DNA of 64,000 bases from Paratrimastix pyriformis (lineage: Eukaryota; Preaxostyla; Paratrimastigidae). Shown in pieces: positions 21,987 through 39,573 of the stretch. The notes under the pieces are model-generated. The model worked only from the letters and a program-made list of their open reading frames with translations. It searched no databases and was not told where the DNA came from. Both the position numbers and the translations under genes were made by a program. The stretch spans positions 124,001 to 188,000 of the forward strand of contig JAPMOS010000040.1 of assembly GCA_027972325.1 (NCBI GenBank). Reading direction: 5' to 3'. Each line of letters opens with the position of its first letter. The stretch's first letter is position 1.

Positions 21987-22360
21987 GCCACCACCACCAC
22001 CACCGCCACCGCCACCGCCACCGTTGCGTGTGCAGGTGCCCCGCTGTTGGTGCACCAGCTGCCTGGGCCTCCGCGGCTGCTGCTCCCCGGGCAAACCCCA
22101 CTTCCACATCCGCTCCCTCTTTCATGTGCCCACCGACCGTGCAGTACGGAGCGGCGCCCAGGCAGTACGTAGCGCAGCCAATGCCGCCCATGCAGTACGT
22201 AGCGGCGCCCATGCAGTACGTAGCGCAGCCAATCCCGTACGGAGCGCAGCCAATGCCGCCCATGCAGTACGGAGCGGCGCCCATGCAGTACGGAGCGCAG
22301 CCCGTTCCTCACGGCATCGTGGCGGCCCGGATGGCGCCGTGGCTTTCAGCAGGCCGGTGA
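18300..22360 (+). CDS. Transposase-derived protein (hAT-like RNase H fold) with C-terminal zinc knuckle
   Basis: Exons joined by phase: a possible leader (18330-18594, SDFRKIAREWWTEAPDQ); about 18783-19340 (NRKEFREAFEQLGLPDPG to HGSWARRTAGTS); from 19511 to 20652 after a poly-C acceptor; 20910-21197; 21280-21486; 21598 on. Donors are GTCTGT (19341), GTCTGC (about 21198) and GTCTGT (21487). The join ILEKIDD|WPASCAECLQYD is in frame. Regions: a Glu/Pro-rich acidic stretch (19600-19850), then LSFGVSDGCPTNMGRKGGIW and YVRCCYSHC, resembling the Asp-Gly/Asn and C-x-H blocks of hAT-type transposases; then CGRCGRTGHNAATC, a CCHC zinc knuckle; then a (CCG/CCA)n Pro tract and (PMQYGAQ)n repeats to 22360. 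Frame after the Pro tract is uncertain. Superfamily is inferred; the intron load suggests a long-resident or co-opted gene. Confidence 0.5.
20704..20872. repeat. (CAT)n microsatellite in intron
   Basis: CAT run ending in CAATCGTCC repeats, between the stop-containing end of the 19.5-20.65 kb exon and the acceptor CATGAACAG at about 20909. Confidence 0.9.
21958..22024 (+). repeat. (CCG)n/(CCA)n coding repeat
   Basis: Trinucleotide run just after the zinc knuckle; reads poly-Pro in the knuckle frame, poly-His/Arg or Ala/Thr in others. Length change here would alter the downstream frame. Confidence 0.85.
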
Positions 22361-22530
22361 CCGTGTGCTTTGCGTGATTTGTGAGAAGGATAAGCTGTGA
22401 AATGAGCAACATCGAGAGGGGAGAGGTTGGGGAGGAGTGGGCGAGACGAGCCGCGGGAGGGTGCGATATCGATCGGCGGAGGGAAAAAAGTGTTCGAAAC
22501 TTCATCGTACACAAAACAGGAAACAAACCA

Positions 22531-22671
22531 TGATCAGGGAAGCCTCCCCAAGCGATTTCAGGCGTGTGGAAACGTTCTTGAAGGAGTTCGGTCGACATCA
22601 AGTCGGCATCTGCCATACCCGAAATGTCTTGTTGGAAGCCATAAAAATCACACGGTGCCACTTGCGGTAAC
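22531..22671 (+). CDS. Short ORF, possible first exon of an acetyltransferase-like gene
   Basis: ATG at 22531 gives 46 residues, MIREASPSDFRRVETFLKEF and on to a stop at 22671. The opening MIREA.P.DF..VE.FL.E resembles the first beta strand and helix of GNAT N-acetyltransferases, but the acetyl-CoA loop is absent and no following exon is seen. It may be only a chance likeness or a relic. Confidence 0.25.
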
Positions 22672-22977
22672 ATAACTCAGTGGTTTGTGCAGTTTCATAG
22701 GTAAAAAAGGCCTTCGAGGGGGGACAACATCATCGATGGCGACATGCCGGTCCACCGGGTCTCACTTTCATGTTCGACGGGTCTCCTTTGGTGTGGGCAC
22801 ACTTGAAGTGTTGGCGAGCCCAGCCCCGTTGTCGCCGGTCGGCCAGCGTGTCCCTGTGGGGCAGGGTGTGGCCCCAAAGTGGGCCCCCTACGATTTTCCG
22901 CCCTGCGGGATGGGGCTATTTTTTCTAACTGAGCTGTGTGTACTTCCGGTGAAACCTTAAGCCGGGGGGGGAACCCG

Positions 22978-23712
22978 CAGCAAGGAGGTTTCCCAAAAGA
23001 GATCTTTGCTCAGACGATCCCCGATGTGATGGTGTGCCACATTTGCCATGGTCTGTTTCTTCTGATGTCTGCTGCGCCTCTCGACGATTCAAATCGTTAA
23101 TCGTTGCAGGCGTGATGCGACAGGCCGTGACTCTGGCGTGCCCGAATAGTCACAAAGTTTGTGAGGCCTGCTGCGAAAGGTGGTTGAGACAGCAATCAAC
23201 ATGCCCGTCTGTCCGACCTCATCGTGATGGCGTCACACTTGTCCCGCCATTTCACACTAGGTGTTGCGGGCAGAGATTGGGCGAACCCCACTTCAACCAC
23301 GACCCTTCCTTCAACTCTTTGATACAACAGCTCTCGGTTCGGTGCAGGCAGGTCTGTTCCGTTGACACCGCAGAGTTTGCCACCACAAGACCAAACCCTC
23401 AACCAATAGGGGTGCGGATGGCGGGGGAAGTTGGAGGATCTTGTACAGCATGAAACCCAACAATGTCGCCATCGGATGGTCGGCTGCCCCCATGCGGGAT
23501 GCGCCCACCGTTGCCGGGCATCGGAGCTGTATGGTCTGGCCGGGGGAATAATGACATCCGATATCTTTCAACCCGTAGACCATCTGGAGCGGTGCCCGCC
23601 ACTCCCGCCAAATGTTGAGCCAGCATTCACCGGATTTGTGTGCTGCCTATTGGCGCTCGCCTTCATTGGGCTTTGCCTGGATTTCATTTTCCCCACTAAG
23701 TCCCGCTTTTGA
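22978..23712 (+). CDS. RING/TRAF-type zinc-finger protein with C-terminal membrane anchor
   Basis: Five exons with four tiny introns: 23051-23109, 23207-23260, 23352-23430 and 23534-23578 (59, 54, 79 and 45 bp), all starting GTCTG and ending AG. Splicing gives VMVCHICHG|VMRQAV, STCP|CCGQRL, VRCRQ|LEDLVQ and SELY|DHLERC in frame. Domains: a RING finger with C-x2-C (CHIC), CPNSHKVCEACCERW and CPCC; a TRAF-type finger CPHAGCAHRCRASELYDHLE then RC; then a hydrophobic segment FTGFVCCLLALAFIGLCLDF and a short basic tail to the stop at 23712. Known: TRAF/SIAH-like RING proteins act as E3 ubiquitin ligases. The tail anchor suggests membrane attachment with the RING in the cytosol. The 5' exon(s) upstream of about 22978 were not found. 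Splice phase makes this one of the surest gene models here. Confidence 0.82.
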
Positions 23713-23849
23713 GAAAAATGCATTGCAGAAGAAAAGATGGTCAGATTTTCTGTCAACTTTTTGTCACTATTGCCCGACGTCCTCGCAAAACGCTGCATAT
23801 CCTCTGAAACACTGTGAGAATAAACTCGCGACCTCTTTCATACTGGCAA

Positions 23850-24258
<409 letters not shown>

Positions 24259-24259
24259 C

Positions 24260-25190
24260 AGGGGCAGGGGCGGGGTTGGGGGCGGGGTCGGGCCGGGGAC
24301 GAAGAAGGCTGAGGTTGCGAGGGCGGTGCGCAGGGTGGTGGCCTGGAGGCTGGCCGCTTTGGGAGGGCGTACATGGGGGGTAATGAAGACCATGGAGATG
24401 GTGATTGGGTGATGATGATGATGAATGAACGAAGGATGGATGATTGGTTGATTGGTTGATTGGTTGATTGGTTGATTGGTTGATTGCCAACGAGCCGCAC
24501 CCCTGACACAAGGCACTCGCCCCTATCACCCACCCACTGGGGCTCGCCGCGGCTGCCCCGGCCGAGGAGGACCCAACACGAGGTCATTAGGCCCAGGGCC
24601 CCCATCGGAACGTGTAACGCGCGACGCGAAGGCGGGAGTAAAGTTTCTCTTCGCCTGCGTCCTAGCAAATACACAGCATGTCTCTGATTGGGAAAAGAAG
24701 AATCAGAATCCGGATGGTTTTTTCGAATCGGGTCGCTTCTTGTCAGCCTGTTGTCCCGAAGAAATCTATCTCCTCGGGGGCGGGGCTTCGGTGGTTGGTC
24801 GCCGGGGAATTCTGCCCTTCCGGGCGCAAGTTGCCCGGTCTGTCCTGCATTCAGAATGGCGCCGCCATATGAACAAGTCGAGAGCACCAAAAAATTATGG
24901 GATTCGACTCCCATATTTTTTTTGGGGGGGGAGCCCACCGCCCGGATGCAAGGATGGATGGGTGTGGCGGGGATGCAAAGCGAACGAAAGCGCTCAACTC
25001 GAGTCCCCAGCTTGCTCCTCATGCACAAACTCAACGACAAAAACATGACTGTTGTTTCTTTCTCAATTTCTTTTTTCTTTCTCCAATTCTTCCGCCTTTT
25101 TGACAACACTCGTGCAACTCAAGGAAATCTGGTTGAAAGTTGGGCGGGCCCTCACTGGAGGGCCTGGCAGAACCCCCCGGTCCACCAACA
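24260..25190. other. Intergenic, with (TGATTGGT)n
   Basis: No gene recognised. Contains five TGATTGGT units (about 24438-24485), a G-rich stretch (24257-24380) and a T8G8 run near 24917. Open frames are short and lack splice support. Confidence 0.5.
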
Positions 25191-25375
25191 CAGCATATAT
25201 TTTCTCTCGATGGGGAAAAAGTCGACGACGAAAAACTCTGCCATCATTATTGGCTGCTGGGCTTCGGGAAAGCACCACTGAATGCGCGCCGGTTTGGCCG
25301 TCGAGGCGGCTGTTCGATCAACCTCCGAAGGGCCGCATCTCCGCACAGCACCCCCTCGGGGACAACGTGACACAG
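25191..25375. repeat. Partial tandem copy of the 3' end of the adjacent NTPase gene
   Basis: The blocks from ATTTTCTCTCGATGGGGAAA through TTGGCCGTCGAGGCGGC and GATCAACCTCCG to CAGCACCCCCTCGG (25199-25365) recur in the same order at 25380-25595, where the second copy is the C-terminal coding end and 3' flank of the (-) NTPase gene. The first copy is diverged and out of any long frame. Confidence 0.75.
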
Positions 25376-25448
25376 CATCTATTTTCTCTCGATGGGGAAA
25401 AAAGTCGACGACGGAAAATCTCTGCCATCATCAACATGATCATCATCA

Positions 25449-29598
<4,150 letters not shown>

Positions 29599-29744
29599 TC
29601 GTCTTCATAGTCCTCGTGGTCGTCATCGCAATTTATGGCTGCCTCGACTTCAAACGGAGCCAGATTGGCAAGCTGTATGCAAGATGGCAGATCGCTGTGA
29701 AAACTAGAAGATAGTTCCCCGGCACCACCTGCTCTGCTCCACAG

Positions 29745-32444
<2,700 letters not shown>

Positions 32445-32479
32445 TTGATCGCTCTCGAGACGGAGACAGCTCCTGGTAC

Positions 32480-32760
32480 CGTCAGTCGCCGCGCAATGCC
32501 TGGCTTGGATGGGTTCCATCCAGGTCTTCCGCTGCTTCGAGGGCCCGCTTGACCTCCGGCGTCTGCCGCAGTGGGCCTATGGGGCGGCCCACCAACCGCA
32601 TGATGTGCTCCTCTCCTCCTCCACGCTTTGAAGGCGAAGGGTCGCTCGGTGGTGCCGGCGTGGTGCGCGCCCACCCCCCAAGAGTCCACCCGCTGCTGCC
32701 CGGCGCTCCTCGTGAGCAGGCCCAAGCGCCCTCTGGGGGGTCCCTTGACACCCTCGTGGG
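32480..32760 (-). pseudogene. Fragment of the Crinkler/RHS-like NTPase family
   Basis: The (-) frame reads EEHIMRLVGRPIGPLRQTPE and on to LEAAEDLDGTHPSQALRGD. The first part matches DHIMRLARRLEVLTSGHP of copy A. No P-loop or nuclease region was found next to it. It lies tail-to-tail against the C2 gene. Treated as a remnant; state not analysed further. Confidence 0.4.
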
Positions 32761-32779
32761 CCAGTAGTCGGGCCCCTAA

Positions 32780-34022
32780 TGCGAGATGGTCAGTCCCCGC
32801 AGGCCCAACCCGCGCTTTCGGACGGGGGCTCGAAGAAGCGGTGGTGCGTGGAAAGACCCGACCTCCCCTCCCCCCAAACCCTCTTCCTCTAAAGGGCACA
32901 AAATGTCCACTCCGAGTTGTTTGTTTGCCCGTCCTCCCCACCCGGACCCAGGCCAAGTGTTTCGGAATCTGTTTCGGTCTCCTCTCCAGTCCCGGGGGGG
33001 GGGGGGTGACCGGGGTCCATCCAAACGCACTGCGGGACTGTCGGGGTCTGTGGGTTGGGTGGTTGGCGGTGTCTCCCCCCCCCCCCCCCCCCCCCCCCTC
33101 CCCTCCCTCCCTCCCTCCCTCCATCCAGGTCGCTCTGCCGTGGGGCTGGGTCTTTCAAAGTTCACTATCTCATGGTTCCTTAGTTAGCCTCACACGACGA
33201 CGCATGAACACGAGACTGCCTGAGTGGGGCAGGTTCAGGGGGGACCACCACCACTGGATGAAGTTTTCAAAGCTCAGTCGGGGCGTGTGTTGGTTCTGCC
33301 GGCTGGTGGGACCCCAATCCCAGGGGAGGAGGAAAATCCATGCTATTAGCAGAGGAGGAACAGTGGTGACCGCAAAGGGACCCCCCCCTGTCCGCCGAGA
33401 TGTGCCCGCCGCGCGACAGCGGAACACGGGCCGACGACCGGGTTTGCGGGCCCCGAGGGCCCACTCGGGGGGCTACCCCAGGGGGTGGGCGGGGTGGGTC
33501 CCGCCCCGGGGGAAGGCAGGACGGCGACCCGGGAAAGGCAGGTCGGACCCCCCCCTCCCGACAAGATGTCCCCGGTGTCCGGTCATCCCATTGGGGGCTC
33601 TTCTGGGGCTCTTTCCGGGTATCGAACAACAAACAAACTGGTGTGGGCGGGGGGCCCGTGAGGTCTCTCGTCGCATGTTACACAATTGAAAAGAGGGAAG
33701 AGAGACACCGCAAGAAATGTAGGCACAGTCCACGAGGGAAGCGCCATAGTCAAGCAGTGTCCACCAAGCCAACATACGCAAGCAGGCGGCAGCGAACAAG
33801 GGTCAGTCAACGGCAAAGCGCTCAGGCGGAAGAGCACGTCAACATCCGAGACCGGAAATCAGGACCCACAAAAAAGGGATCCGTCACATGGTGTGGATGG
33901 ACAGCTCACGCTCTCACCACATCGCACGGCAGCAGCATGTGTCGCGCCAAAGGGGGTCCCCGACACAGGCAAGACAAGGGGCAATCGGAGCATATGACAC
34001 AGACCTTTTCGATTGGGTGCGC

Positions 34023-34113
<91 letters not shown>

Positions 34114-34160
34114 GGTGCCTCTCCCTAACGAGCCTATCAAACGCCCTCCACAGGGGATTC
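32780..34160. other. No sure gene; GC-rich with poly-C and T/C tracts
   Basis: Long frames on both strands here are Pro/Arg/Gly-rich shadows. A run of C with TCCCTCCC (33070-33127) ends in CATCCAG at 33129 and looks like a splice acceptor. The 33.2-33.65 kb region has G or C runs and no recognisable protein. Confidence 0.45.
34024..34109. repeat. (CA)n dinucleotide repeat
   Basis: Pure AC run of about 43 units. It lies 60 bp before one copy of the dispersed 96-bp repeat, whose own end is also CA-rich. Confidence 0.98.
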
Positions 34161-34167
34161 CTTCGCC

Positions 34168-34263
34168 CACGGGTGCAGTGACATTCGTGCTGTCTCTTCT
34201 ACCTCTCTGGTTTTTGTTTTATTTTCCCGTTACTTCGTTCCATCTTTACACGACACACACACA
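34168..34263 (+). repeat. Dispersed 96-bp repeat, copy 1
   Basis: Starts CACGGGTGCAGTGACATTCG, contains TTTTTGTTTTATTTTCCCG and ends in a CGACACACAC tail. More than 90 percent identical to 59682-59777. A 35-bp part recurs inverted near 2505-2545 and forward near 59292 and 59574. Confidence 0.85.
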
Positions 34264-34309
34264 CGCCTGGTGGTGGAGGTCGCAGGTGGGGTGGGAAGAC
34301 TGGTGAAGA

Positions 34310-34857
34310 AACGGTCAGGCGGGGGGTGGGGGGGGTGGGGGGGCCGCCAGCTGGCGAGCGGGGCCATCCAGGAGTTGACAGATCTTCAGGCCCTTCACGA
34401 AGAGGGCATCAACTGAGGGTTTCTCCATCTGCTGCTCCTCCGCGACCATCTTTTCATGGAGGCGTGGGCAGGAGGCCAAGGAACGGAGGAAGAAATGGGC
34501 ACGTTCGGCCTCAGGGATTGCCAATTCCTCCATCAGATGTTTGAACGAACCCATGTGCAGCGGGAACTGTTCACGAAGTGCTCGTTGAGGGACGGGCCTG
34601 AACGCAGCGGAATCAAGGAGAGTTTCAATCTCAGGAGGGGTGGTCGGTTTCAGTTGGTCATTGAGAAATCCAATGAGATCGGCGTCGGACTTGCCCAGAT
34701 CGGGCGCCAACGCTTGCACAGCCAGAAGAATGCCTTCATCAATGAGCGGACGAATCGAATCCAAGTGGAAAGTTGGAAAACGAAGCTTGACCAAGGCAAG
34801 TTCCTTCTTGAAGGAAAGCCATTCAGTGTACGAATAGAATTTGAGGCACGGAAGCTA
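34310..34857 (-). CDS. Unrecognised helical protein, one exon seen
   Basis: The (-) exon begins after TCGTTTAG at 34858 and runs about 180 codons: CLKFYSYTEWLSFKKELALV, then KLRFPTFHLDSIRPLIDEGI, ending RQLAAPPPPPPPA near 34315 at a poly-G/poly-C tract. Composition is that of a soluble mostly helical protein: amphipathic Leu/Glu/Lys, no membrane segment, no Cys/His cluster. I do not recognise the family. It lies head-on between the NTPase family fragment at 32.5 kb and copy B at 35.2 kb, both also on (-), so it might be part of a gene of that group, but no shared motif is seen. 34890-35200 upstream holds only a small direct repeat (TTGCGGAGTGTGCCTT twice). Confidence 0.45.
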
Positions 34858-35214
34858 AACGAGATGGAGTCAGAGCACCAGAAGTGGTTCAGACCTCCAG
34901 CAGGGCCCGATCAGGGGGGCCGAGCGGGCCTAACGGAGGAGAAAGAAGAGGGTGCGTCTTTGCGGAGTGTGCCTTTTGTGTGCTGCGTATCGTTGCGGAG
35001 TGTGCCTTGCGGACTTGCTGAGGAGAACCAGCGAGGACTTCCTCGCTGTGCGGGCGCAGGCGAGGGGCGTTGGTGGCAGCGAGGGGGCAGACCTGGGGCG
35101 GATGGGTTGACGGCAACTGGCGGACCGGAGGACACCGGCGGAGTGGGGCCACCCGTCGTCGAATGAGAATGGGAATGGGCACAACATCATCTCAAGATTG
35201 CGCAAAATGTCACC

Positions 35215-37872
35215 TCAGACCAGCATCTTCGTCGCAGTCGGAGGGCAGGTAAGGGGCAACGGCGACCAGATCCTTCAGTTGGCTGTGTGAGTTGTTGCGG
35301 CCGCGCAGTACACGCAGAGCCTCGACGGAGCCCTTGCCAAGGAGCTCATCCAACAGGCCAGTCGAAACGAGGTAGACGGCCACGTTGGGGTCGGTCGTAA
35401 GGAAGACTTTCGACCTCGAAGCCCGGCCGGTTCTCGGTCTGGCCCGGAAGCTGTCGCCTGTCTTGACGAGTTCGGAGTTAGCGGGGATGCAGAGCACAGA
35501 GTCGGTCATCGCCGCATTGATCTCGCTGCTCCACTCGGCCGAGAAGCAAAAGAGATGGTAGCGGTGGGGGCAGTCCGGCGGCAGGAGCTCGCGGCCTTGA
35601 TCGATAAAATTTCGCACGTCCACCCACGATTGGTCGTTCCGGTTTCGAATCGACGCTAGCATGAAGTCGGCCTCTCCATCGAAGCGGGCATACAAATCGG
35701 GCCCAAACGAGCAACGGGATTGGGGCACGTAGACGACTCCGTGAGCCAGCGTGGAAAGATAGGCGTCGAACCGGGACTTGGGCACGGTGGTGGGGCTCTC
35801 CTCGGCAACGGTCGCGTGCACGCTCTTGCCGATGGCCAAGGAGGCCGAGCGCTCGTCATCGGACACCAGGGTGAGTGCCAGGGGAGGGGTGGCTGCCGTC
35901 AACAGGGGCGACCGCAGCCTCTTCGCTCGGAGGTGGAAGACCAGGCCAACCGGCAGCACCAATTCCATAACGGTGCCGGGAGAGAGGGCCGGATGAGGCG
36001 CCGTCCCGACGAGGGTGAGCAGCGGATGTAACGGCTGCCCTGCCACCTGGAACATGTGGCGTAGAAACGCGTCGGGGAACCCCAACCGGAACTTGAAGTC
36101 CTGGCAGAGACTGGTTCGAATGGGCCGAGAGGGAGTGTTGGCAGGGGCAGGAGGAGCACGGGCCGAAGGGGCCCGAGGGCGCGGAGGGGTGGCAGGCGCG
36201 GTTGCTGACGCGGTTGTTGTTGCGGTGGCCAGGGGTGGCGATGGCGGCGGAGTTTGTGGGCGAGGCTCGCCGGAAAAAGAAGACGTAGAACCCTCGGTGG
36301 TGGTCTCGGCGACGGTGGTGGTCTCGGCGACGGTGGCGACGGTGGTGGTGTCGGCGACGGTGGTGGTGTCGTCGGCGACGGTGGTGGTGTCGTCGGCGAC
36401 GGTGGTGTAGTTGAAGCCGAGTGCTTGGGCGTGTTCTAAAAATGACAGTGTCGGCTTAAAGGGGCTCGAGTCGGTCGAACTGAAGGTAAAGCCCAGCGAC
36501 GCAAAGACGGCATAATATGAAAACTGTCTGAACGCCTTCGTCGAGGTGACTTGCGTGAAGAAGTCCTTGAAGAGGCCGGCTGGGCAGGGCAGGCAGGATT
36601 CGAACTGGTCGGGGGATGAAACTGGCGGTCGGCCGCCAGCGGCCTTCAGCCACGCCTCGAGGCAGGTCAAGACCAGGAGCGGGTACCCAGAGGAGAGCTT
36701 GTGGAGGTACTCGGCGAGGGCGAGCGCGTCGCGGTGCGGGTTTGCCAAAAGGGCGGCCGCGATGCTGACCTCGACGGTACAGGGCAGGGCCATCGCAACG
36801 ACCGGGATCACGGTCGCACCGCAACTCGACTCCTCCGGAATCTGCAGAGAGGAAATTCCCAAGTCACACTCGATTGTCACACGTACAAACCGGAGGCGGA
36901 GCATCGTCGTCCACAGGGGTGCCGCAAATGATGTCCCGCAGGTGGGACACCCCCAGAGGCTGCAGCCCAGGGAATACAAGCCCCCCGATCGGGGACGTTG
37001 TCACGTCTGGCAGTGCTGCTTTCAATCTGGGGAGAGCCCCGCCAAGGAACGTGATGAGCGCCCCCACAAACACAGCAAATGGCGGTGAAGACCTGCCAGC
37101 AGCCATCACCTGAATGTGCGGGGCATGCTGTTTGAGTCTTTGACACACTGTGGCCAGCGCACGTGTGATCATCGGTTCGTTTGAGAGAGTTCCACTGTTC
37201 GCAAATAACTCGTCGAAAATCACCAAGGTCAACGGGGATGCGTTGTTCACACGGCGGAGAGCGTCCCAGAACTGGGCGTTTCGGTCGGCATCGTGCAGAA
37301 GAAAAAAAAAACGGATAAGCAGACCGCTTTATTGTCCACATTCTTTTCTTTGAATTCCCACGGTGTGTCCTCATGCTCGATGGTGCAGATTACGGCCATG
37401 AAACTACAGCGAACAGGCAGATCAGGATGGGTTGGGAGAGGAGGAAAAAAGACGGACTAATTGACCCATTCCTCCTGGTCCTTGCAAGAGTGTCTCAGCT
37501 GATAGTATGCGAGTCTGCACCCCCTTTCGCGGATTTCGGGGAAGGCCGCAAACAAATGGGAAGACAATGCAGGATCCGCCAGAACCTTGGGCAAAAAGTT
37601 CAACAGAAGGGCGGTCTTTCCTGACCCGAACAACTGGAAACCATTGGTGAGCCGCCGCAAGAGGATGGGGGGGACGGCGGGCCGACCTGAGTGAGGAGGG
37701 CAAGGCGTTGGCCCTGGTCTCCCTTGCTCTTGCGGTTGTGGATCAGAACATCGAGAAGTATCGCGACGTCGTTGTCGCGATTCACAAATCGCAGGGCTCT
37801 TCGGGGCATCAGAGTTTTCAAACCTTTGAAAAAATGGGTCAGGAGCCGGGTGTTGTCTTGATCCGGTGTCAA
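35215..37872 (-). CDS. Crinkler/RHS-like P-loop NTPase with nuclease-like C-terminus, copy B
   Basis: Starts near 37872 (MTPDQDNTRLLTHFFKGLKT), then RALRFVNRDNDVAILLDVLI to LALLTQ. A 50-bp intron (about 37638-37687, GTCGGC to CCAG) leads to Walker A in LFGSGKTALLLNFLPKVL. After another intron, Walker B is in PLTLVIFDELFANSG (about 37230), then GLVFPGLQPLGVSHLRDI. The long final exon (36900-35215) has LAEYLHKLSSGYPLLVLTCL, a Thr-rich TTVADD repeat region (36290-36410), FRLGFPDAFLRHMFQVAG, and a C-terminal domain with GPDLYARFDGEADFMLASIR. The spacing of the acidic GPD and the later S-I/L-R-x-R residues resembles a degenerate PD-(D/E)XK nuclease core; that is inference. Same block order as copy A. 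These proteins are thought to act in the nucleus. Confidence 0.6.
36290..36410. repeat. GTGGTGTCGGCGACG coding tandem repeat
   Basis: Units of GGTGGTGTCGTCGGCGACG on (+), encoding TTVADD/TTVAET on (-) within copy B. In frame throughout. Confidence 0.8.
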
Positions 37873-37915
37873 AGACAGGAGAAGACATAAAGGCTCTCCT
37901 GTTCAAAGGAAACAA

Positions 37916-38000
37916 ACGTGGGCCCTTATATAGGGGGGGGCGGAGAAATTGGAGACGGAAAAGGAGATTTACTTCCGAGGCCGGCCGATGATCATCGAGG
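37916..38000. other. Short intergenic gap
   Basis: Between the copy B start region and the LINE debris; a G8 run at 37934; nothing else recognised. Confidence 0.5.
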
Positions 38001-38030
38001 GGGAAAAACGTGTTGGCCCGGGGACAATCA
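38001..38030 (-). mobile_element. 30-bp LINE 3' tip
   Basis: GGGGGAAAAACGTGTTGGCC and the next 10 bases equal the (-) 3' end of the LINE. Flanks ATCATCG and ATCAACG are a possible imperfect target duplication. With 38205-38234 it forms a 30-bp inverted repeat. Confidence 0.7.
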
Positions 38031-38135
38031 ACGTCGGGTTCGGCAAGCTATTCTGGCGGCTAAGGCTGAACACTGGTTTCTTCCCCTGAGGGCGGCGTGG
38101 CTTCTTGATGGGGCGCAGGGGCAGGTCGTGTTCTC

Positions 38136-38234
38136 CTCTTCCCTCTCTTTCTTTCTTTCTTCCCTTCCCTCACCCCTTTCATCGTTCTTCTCCGGCAATT
38201 GCCCCATTGTCCCCGGGCCAACACGTTTTTCCCC
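38136..38234 (+). mobile_element. 99-bp 5'-truncated LINE copy with 9-bp target duplication
   Basis: CTCTTTCTTTC...CACGTTTTTCCCC is the 3' UTR end of the LINE. Flanked on both sides by CGTGTTCTC (38127-38135 and 38235-38243). Confidence 0.85.
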
Positions 38235-38699
38235 CGTGTTCTCGGCAGGACTTCTTGATTGGCCTCCCGCTCCTGCCTGCGGGGCAGCCCCCCTCCTTGT
38301 TCGATGATGTGATCTCATTGCCTCCTTCGGAGGGTGGGCTGGGCCTCCCCCCTCTGTGTGACTCACAGGAGGCCATGCAGGTCGGGGGCCTCATCTCGAT
38401 CTTCAACGCCGTCGAGGACCTTTCACCTCGGCTGTCGACGCTTCTTGCCGGGATCGCCAAGCTGGACGGACCCAGCTTCGTGGGGGACTCCCTCCGCACC
38501 GCTGCCAAGAGTTTCTCGATTCGTCGGGAGGCTCCGGCCAAACCTTGCGCGGCTCTGCCGCGTTTTTGTGGTGCAGATGGGAAGACCCTGCGAGGCCAGG
38601 TTCAGCACAGCCTTCTGGCGGATCGGCACAAGGCCGGCCGCCGTTGCTCTTGCGCGCCTCCCCGGGCCGGCTCGCAACATGAGGCTCTCTTCGGTGAAC

Positions 38700-39524
38700 C
38701 CCGCTACCACTGCCCTCCTCGCCGCCTTTCCATCGAATCTCCTCAGGCTCTCGGATGCAGACTTCACAGCCCTGGTCATGCGCCTGGCCGGAGCCGCCTG
38801 CGCTCCCTCCATCCACGCCATCTTCTCGGGCCCCTTCGGACCTGAGAAGTGCCCCGTCTGCAAGAAGGACATCGCCCAGGGCCACGAGCGCCTCTGCAAG
38901 TGTGCTCGCAACCTCTACTACAAGCGCCACAACAACGTGCGATCCATCCTGGTGTCCCTTCTGCACACCACGCCCGGCTGCATCGTCCGGGCCGAGCAAT
39001 CCTTGGACTACGGCCCCAAGCTGGCGCCGTGGGACCCGTCCCGCGCGTGCCCCAAGGCGAAGGTGCGCCGCCCCGACATCTCCTTCACCTTCGTCTCCGG
39101 AGGGGTGCACTACCTCGACCTGGTAGTGGCCGAGCCCCTGGCCGTCTCCCACTCCGCCGCTGCCGCCCGAGGGGACGTGCCGAGCCAGGCCGAGGCACAG
39201 AAGGAGACCGAGTACAAGGAATGGTGCGCGAAGAACCCGGGCAACCTCTGGCCCTTCGGCATCACGGTGGTCGCCCAGCTTGGCCCCAAGGCCGAGAAGT
39301 TCTTCCACCTGGTGGGCGAGGCGCACCGCAAGGCCGAGCGGACCTTCAACCGCTCCTTCTGGCTGGCTCGCATTGCCGCCACGCTGGCCCGCTGGGGTGC
39401 GGCGCTCGAGGAGACCTGGGCCCAGGACGCCACCACCCACCACAAGAGCACGGGCCTGGCATGCTTCAACGTGGCTCTCGACCAGCACAAGATGGAGAGC
39501 GACCCCAACGCCAAGATGGGCTAA
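38700..39524 (+). CDS. LINE CCHC and restriction-like endonuclease module, copy 2
   Basis: Open from 38334 to the stop at 39524, in the genuine frame from about 38640. Contains MRLSSVNPATTALLAAFPSN, the knuckle CPVCKKDIAQGHERLC, KRHNNVRSIL, RRPD and, 13 residues on, Asp in YLDLVVAEP, and ends KMESDPNAKMG. Known: this order (CCHC, RHN, R/KPD-x13-D) is that of the R2-type endonuclease used to nick the target for target-primed reverse transcription. Upstream, the frame carrying LFDDVISLPPSEGGLGLPPL (38300-38620) is shifted relative to this one near 38630, so even this copy is not one continuous frame. Confidence 0.78.
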   Translation, partial: PATTALLAAFPSNLLRLSDADFTALVMRLAGAACAPSIHAIFSGPFGPEKCPVCKKDIAQGHERLCKCARNLYYKRHNNVRSILVSLLHTTPGCIVRAEQSLDYGPKLAPWDPSRACPKAKVRRPDISFTFVSGGVHYLDLVVAEPLAVSHSAAAARGDVPSQAEAQKETEYKEWCAKNPGNLWPFGITVVAQLGPKAEKFFHLVGEAHRKAERTFNRSFWLARIAATLARWGAALEETWAQDATTHHKSTGLACFNVALDQHKMESDPNAKMG

Positions 39525-39573
39525 AACGGTGAGTGGGGTAGAACCTTTCTTTTTGTCCCTTTTCTCGAAATGA

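Noticed and set aside
32620-33690. Long (+) Pro/Arg/Gly-rich frame of about 350 codons
   Set aside because: GC-rich shadow; passes through poly-C acceptor-like sequence and the antisense NTPase family remnant, with no domain.
34024-34109. Cys-Val or Thr-His repeat proteins
   Set aside because: Translation of a pure CA repeat.
38001-38234. TIR DNA transposon with 30-bp ends
   Set aside because: The inverted repeat is made by two separate LINE 3' tips in opposite orientation; the right one has its own target duplication.
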